This document shows, in pieces, positions 63,395 through 64,000 of a stretch of 64,000 nucleotides of DNA. Made by a program: the position numbers and the translations under genes. The notes beneath the pieces are model-generated. The model did not search any database. It worked only from the letters and a program-made list of their open reading frames with translations, and was not told the DNA's origin. The DNA comes from Pinus tabuliformis (lineage: Eukaryota > Streptophyta > Pinopsida > Pinales > Pinaceae). Location: positions 91,290,421 through 91,354,420 of the forward strand of contig CM062820.1 of assembly GCA_031772625.1 (NCBI GenBank), in the 5' to 3' direction. Position 1 is the stretch's first letter, and each line of letters starts with the position of its first letter.

Positions 63395-64000
63395 ATGACA
63401 GAGGAAGGAGGTGGTAGAGGTAGAGGTAGAGGAGGAGGAGGAGGAAACAATGGAGGAGGTAGAGGTCACATTGGAGGAAATAGAGATGGGGATAACTCAT
63501 TTTGGTTTCCTATCGTCGATGAGGATTCCCAAGCCACTATGAAAAACATATCACCATCTGTCCTCCCAAACTTCCATGGGTTAAGAACTGAGGACCCTGA
63601 AACATTTCTATTTGAGTTTGAAGTCGTGTGTCGAACTTATGACTATCTGGATGACTCTCAAAAACTCAAATTGTTCCCTTCAACATTGAAAGGACAAGCT
63701 TTGAAATGGTTCATGGGGTTACTCACTCAATCCATTAGGTCTTGGAATGATATGAAACAAACATTTTTGGATAGGTACCTGGACTATTGTATGCCTACCA
63801 GTCACAAAGATGAGGTATTTAAAATGGTACAAAGAGAAGATGAGAACTTAGAGGATTTACTTGAAAGATTTCAATATAACCTGAAAAGAGCAAAAATGAG
63901 TAACTTGGATGAGGAGACCTTGAAAGCCCTCCTATTAAAAGCCATTAGAGATGAATGGATAGATATTCTGAACATGATGGGGAAAGGAGATATATCTCAA
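63395..64000 (+). CDS. gag of the Athila-like gypsy element, runs off the window
   Basis: 202 codons open to the window edge. Begins MTEEGGGRGRGRGGGGG, an RGG-rich arm, then the gypsy capsid domain: FWFPIVDEDSQATMKNISPS, NFHGLRTEDPETFLFEFEVV, KLKLFPSTLKGQALKWFMGL, SWNDMKQTFLDRYLDYCMP and LEDLLERFQYNLKRAK, all in the order typical of Athila/Tat gags. The frame is intact here. It would form the particle shell. With the tRNA-Asp PBS just upstream, the family assignment is firm; the 3' half is unseen. Confidence 0.9.
   Translation, partial: MTEEGGGRGRGRGGGGGNNGGGRGHIGGNRDGDNSFWFPIVDEDSQATMKNISPSVLPNFHGLRTEDPETFLFEFEVVCRTYDYLDDSQKLKLFPSTLKGQALKWFMGLLTQSIRSWNDMKQTFLDRYLDYCMPTSHKDEVFKMVQREDENLEDLLERFQYNLKRAKMSNLDEETLKALLLKAIRDEWIDILNMMGKGDISQ

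Overview
The window looks like nuclear DNA from a land plant with a large, repeat-swollen genome. I see no ordinary host gene, rRNA, tRNA or CRISPR array; almost every recognisable feature is a transposable element or the wreck of one. Four LTR elements use a TGGTATCAGAGC-type primer site (initiator-Met tRNA) and one uses the tRNA-Asp type typical of plant Athila/Tat elements. Copia, Ty3/gypsy, CACTA, LINE and Penelope-like elements are all present. GIY-YIG Penelope elements are known among seed plants mainly from conifers (Dryad-type), so a conifer or other gymnosperm is my best guess, but that is inference.

Layout. 1-2654: 3' end of a dead Copia element (Copia-1) with its LTR. 2655-33287: the decayed interior and right end of a large CACTA (En/Spm) DNA transposon. 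It shows exon-like blocks, a tandemly duplicated exon pair, a TNP2-type transposase broken into exons (10617-12965, 21097-21740, 24815-25030), a minus-strand coiled-coil ORF cluster (27257-29492), a LINE fragment, minisatellites, and a right terminus ending GTAGTG at 33287. A nearly complete Copia element (Copia-2, 12966-21096, minus) sits inside the transposase and carries an odd nested LTR foldback. The CACTA terminus abuts an older Copia RNase H (33291-33689).

33734-43362 is a minus-strand LTR element with a perfect 5-bp target duplication (AGAAT), LTRs, PBS and PPT but no coding capacity (LARD-like). Its 5' LTR is split by a Penelope-like element (38233-42094). This has one uninterrupted frame for an RT plus GIY-YIG endonuclease and a hammerhead-ribozyme-like motif 10 bp from its 3' end. 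This is the most striking object in the window.

43412-54515 is another minus-strand non-autonomous LTR element (GP-B) with 2.4-kb LTRs. Its 3' LTR is split by a related plus-strand element (GP-A, 44766-49823). Both carry gag-type ORFs with a coiled coil, a G-patch-like domain and zinc knuckles, and neither has pol. 54516-57617 is unassigned AT-rich sequence. 57618-61040 is a decayed Ty3/gypsy 5' half whose LTR holds a solo LTR (57735-58764). 61041-64000 is the 5' end of an Athila-like gypsy element whose gag runs off the window.

The nesting gives a relative order of insertion: old Copia, then CACTA, LARD and GP-B; then Copia-2 (inside the CACTA), the Penelope element (inside the LARD LTR) and GP-A (inside the GP-B LTR). 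All coordinates were read by eye; family names rest on motifs, not database searches.
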